NCBI GenBank assembly: GCA_021779875.1
Contig: JAJXZV010000308.1
Coordinates: 1 to 5,685, forward strand
Reading direction: 5' to 3'
Source of the DNA: Pseudomonadota bacterium
GTDB lineage: Bacteria; Pseudomonadota; Gammaproteobacteria; Steroidobacterales; Steroidobacteraceae
DNA: 5,685 bases
Part shown: positions 3,832 through 5,685 of the stretch, piece after piece
How the letters are laid out: each line of letters opens with the position of its first letter
How positions within the stretch are numbered: position 1 is the stretch's first letter
Notes under the pieces: generated by a model
What the model saw: only the letters and a program-made list of their open reading frames with translations
Told to the model about the DNA's origin: nothing
The model's database searches: none
Translations under genes and position numbers: made by a program

Positions 3832-5685
3832 TCATTGGCACACCGTTCCCGCCGGCAGCGCTCGTGCGACGGTCGACAGATCGAGGATGTTGACGACGCC
3901 ATCGCCGTTGACGTCGGCCCGGGGATCGAAGCCCGCCTGACCGAGCCGCTTGCCGAACGAGGCCCGGACGATCGCCAGGTCGAGGCAATTCACGACACCA
4001 TCCCCGTTCACGTCGCCGACGAGCGGACCGCTGCTGACGGTCAGATTCACCGCCGAGCCGTCTGCGGCGCTCGCGCCCGCCGCCGGACTTTGACTGATGA
4101 CGACGCCGACGGGCACGGTCGCACTCGACTGGGTCGTCACCGATCCGGTCACGAGGCCGCTCGCGGCGAACGTCGTCGCGGCCGCCGCCTGGGTTGCACC
4201 GACCACACTCGGAACCGTCACGGAATTCGACGGCGCGGCATAGGGCGTGGGCGACACGCTCGCCCTCCAGTCGATATCGAACGGCAGATAGAAGGGGCCC
4301 GGCGTGCCCGCCGGGAACGGCCCCGCGGCGGCCACCGTCGAGCATCCGAAGGTCAAGAAGCACAACTGAACCGGCGTGGGCGTCAGCGAACCACTGGGCG
4401 CCACGCTCAGCGTGGCGCCGGTGACGGTGAAATACCCTTGCGCCGCGCCCGAGATCGTCGTCTTGATTCCGGTGGCCACGGCGAACGAGGCCGTCGGCGT
4501 ATAGGCGACACTCAACGTCGCCTGATTGACCGAATTGGCATTGAGGGTGCCGTTGACCGTGTCGATGCTCGACCCGGCGTAAAGCGCGCCGGCGCCCAAC
4601 GCGCCTTGCGTCCAATCGCAGCTGGCGAGCCCGACGTTGGCGACGCCGCCGACCGCGGTGCACGTGTTCACCGCGATGATGGTCAATGTGCCGGTGCCAA
4701 AGAGCGCCTGATTGCAGCCGATCGACGTGCCGCAGGAGACCGCGGTGGTCTGATCCGAATAGGATAATTCGAACACTTGCGGGTTGCCTGCGGAATCGAA
4801 GCCGCCGGCGGCGTTGCCGTAGAGCGCATAGGGCGATGACGGGTTGTTCTCGGCCGTGTTGATGAACGCTTCTTGGGGCCCGCCAACGCCGGGGATATTG
4901 TAGGCATACAAGAAGTAATGGAAGCTCGAGGTGCCGTCGCCACTGAAATTGACGAGCACCGGCGGCGCGGGCGGGCCGGCATTGACGGTGAGGGCGACCG
5001 CAGAACCTGCGGCTGCCAGCGTCCCGGCCGCGGGAGTCGACGCGGCGACGAGACCGGCAACGTTTGCGGCGCTGGGCGCGGCGGTGACGGAATTCACTTG
5101 GAATCCCGCCGCGGTGAGCGCGGCGATCGCCTGGCTCTGGGTGCTGCCCACCACCGACGGCACGGCAACGGCCGGGGGACCGCTCGACACGATCAGGTCA
5201 TAGGGCCAGCCGGAGGGAACCGTCGTTCCAGCCGCTGGAGTCTGGCCGATCACCACGCCCGCGGCCGCCGTGCTGCTCGGCGCCGAGATCACGTTTTCTT
5301 GAGTCAGGCCGGTGTTGAACAGTTGTGTCGTCGCGGTCGTTTGGCTCAGCGTGACGACGTTCGGCACCGTGACGAAACTGCCCGGCGTGTAGGGCGACGT
5401 CGAGACGGTGGCGTTCCAGCTGGTGAGGGCCAGCGGTCCGAAATAGGTGATGGGCACCGATTGGCTGCCGCAGAGGGCGCTCGAGGAAGTGTTGGGAATG
5501 CAGGTGGTCACCGTGGACACCGGGCTCGCGGTGGTGCCCGCGACGATGAGGTACAAGGTCTGGGCAGCCGGCAGCGCAAGCAGGGTGCTGTTTGCGCCGG
5601 ACAGCGCACACTGGAAGACCGCTTGGTTGGTGCCGGGTTGCGCAATCAGGCTCACGGTGGTGCAGGTGCCCGCGATCAAGGTGCC
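3832..5685 (-). CDS. Extracellular protein with three PASTA domains and a C-terminal dockerin (5' partial)
   Basis: The frame is open to the right edge, and the apparent start is an internal TTG at 5679-5677, so the true start lies beyond the window. About 617 residues are visible, ending at TGA 3834-3832. Numbering from the TTG: 1-102, beta-rich with four cysteines; PASTA 1 (about 103-168) and PASTA 2 (about 171-236), in tandem; a large unrecognised Gly/Ser/Thr-rich beta region (about 238-486) with six cysteines; PASTA 3 (about 487-551); a type I dockerin (about 554-608) with two calcium loops; and a short tail ending in Cys-Gln. Each PASTA copy has the V-P-x-V-V start and a later TPAAG or SPAAG turn. 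Twelve cysteines and no visible membrane segment suggest an exported protein. The dockerin implies calcium-dependent docking to a cohesin, but none is visible here. No enzymatic motif is recognised, so a structural, adhesive or wall-binding role is inference. Confidence 0.88.
   Translation of the reverse strand, partial: GTLIAGTCTTVSLIAQPGTNQAVFQCALSGANSTLLALPAAQTLYLIVAGTTASPVSTVTTCIPNTSSSALCGSQSVPITYFGPLALTSWNATVSTSPYTPGSFVTVPNVVTLSQTTATTQLFNTGLTQENVISAPSSTAAAGVVIGQTPAAGTTVPSGWPYDLIVSSGPPAVAVPSVVGSTQSQAIAALTAAGFQVNSVTAAPSAANVAGLVAASTPAAGTLAAAGSAVALTVNAGPPAPPVLVNFSGDGTSSFHYFLYAYNIPGVGGPQEAFINTAENNPSSPYALYGNAAGGFDSAGNPQVFELSYSDQTTAVSCGTSIGCNQALFGTGTLTIIAVNTCTAVGGVANVGLASCDWTQGALGAGALYAGSSIDTVNGTLNANSVNQATLSVAYTPTASFAVATGIKTTISGAAQGYFTVTGATLSVAPSGSLTPTPVQLCFLTFGCSTVAAAGPFPAGTPGPFYLPFDIDWRASVSPTPYAAPSNSVTVPSVVGATQAAAATTFAASGLVTGSVTTQSSATVPVGVVISQSPAAGASAADGSAVNLTVSSGPLVGDVNGDGVVNCLDLAIVRASFGKRLGQAGFDPRADVNGDGVVNILDLSTVARALPAGTVCQ
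3856..4020 (-). other. Type I dockerin domain (two calcium-binding repeats)
   Basis: Two copies of the loop D-V-N-G-D-G-V-V-N-x-L-D lie 33 residues (99 bases) apart. The calcium ligands expected for dockerin type I are present in both: D556, N558, D560 and D567, then D589, N591, D593 and D600 (numbered from the TTG at 5679). Each loop runs into a short helix (LAIVRASFG and LSTVARAL). The duplication is also visible in the DNA, where the stretch from 3882 resembles that from 3981. In cellulosomes dockerins bind cohesins; outside cellulosome producers their partners are mostly unknown. Confidence 0.88.
4027..4221 (-). other. PASTA domain 3
   Basis: It starts VTVPSVVGATQAAA and contains VGVVISQSPAAG before VNLTVSSGP, the beta-alpha-beta pattern of PASTA domains. 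It sits directly before the dockerin with only a two- to four-residue linker. PASTA domains are best known from penicillin-binding proteins and Ser/Thr kinases, where some bind peptidoglycan or beta-lactams. Binding by this copy is not shown. Confidence 0.82.
4972..5169 (-). other. PASTA domain 2
   Basis: It starts VAVPSVVGSTQSQA, continues with an Ala-rich helix and GFQVNSV, and has ASTPAAGT before VALTVNAGPP. It follows PASTA 1 with a two-residue gap. The strongest family markers are V-P-x-V-V-G and the P-A-A-G turn. Confidence 0.83.
5176..5373 (-). other. PASTA domain 1
   Basis: It starts VTVPNVVTLSQTTA, then has TGLTQENV, GVVIGQTPAAGT and DLIVSSGPP. The first helix is Thr-rich where the other two copies are Ala-rich, and the usual Gly after V-P-x-V-V is Thr, so this is the most diverged copy. 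The segment before it (FGPLALTSWNATVSTSPY) resembles the segment before PASTA 3. Confidence 0.78.

Noticed and set aside
3668..3940. A 90-codon plus-strand frame starting in the gap after the peptidase
   Set aside because: It lacks a ribosome-binding site, is Arg/Ser/His-rich, and its second half lies antisense to the dockerin coding sequence.
3882..4020. The 99-base-period direct repeat considered as a mobile-element or CRISPR-like repeat
   Set aside because: There are only two diverged copies, and they are fully explained as the two calcium loops of the dockerin domain.
3623..4767. Long open frames on both strands overlapping the dockerin and PASTA region (3835-4767 plus, 3623-4663 minus)
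   Set aside because: Both are Arg-rich, have no recognisable domains, and overlap the frame that encodes clear dockerin and PASTA motifs.

Overview
The window is GC-rich (roughly two thirds G+C by eye) and reads like a Gram-negative, probably gamma- or betaproteobacterial, chromosome. Support for this is one clear and one probable lipoprotein signal peptide, and a DUF3455-family lipoprotein, a family I associate mainly with such bacteria. The genus cannot be named from the sequence. I saw no tRNA, rRNA, CRISPR, insertion sequence or phage gene.

There are four genes, two on each strand. (1) From the left edge to 1519 (+) is the C-terminal part of a large cysteine-rich exported protein that ends in two tandem Ig-like modules. 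(2) 1543-2127 (-) is a 194-residue DUF3455 lipoprotein. It converges on gene 1 with a 23-base gap. (3) 2202-3641 (+) is a 479-residue lipoprotein of the subtilisin/sedolisin-like serine peptidase clan. It diverges from gene 2 across a 74-base spacer that carries an imperfect dyad and two -10-like boxes. (4) From 3832 to the right edge (-) is the C-terminal part of an extracellular protein with three PASTA domains, a large unrecognised beta-rich region and a C-terminal type I dockerin. It converges on gene 3 across 190 non-coding bases that hold several GC-rich hairpins but no clear T-tract terminator.

All four products look exported or surface-attached, so the window is a stretch of cell-envelope and extracellular functions rather than a metabolic operon. 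No two adjacent genes share a strand, so there is no operon here. Genes 2 and 3 may share control through the divergent spacer. The most notable points are the peptidase active site (Glu where subtilisin has His, no Asp at the usual first position, a subtilisin-type Asn at the oxyanion position) and the PASTA plus dockerin architecture with no cohesin visible. Nothing here amounts to a demonstrated new system. The long Arg-rich or Pro-rich reading frames opposite or overlapping these genes are shadows caused by high GC.
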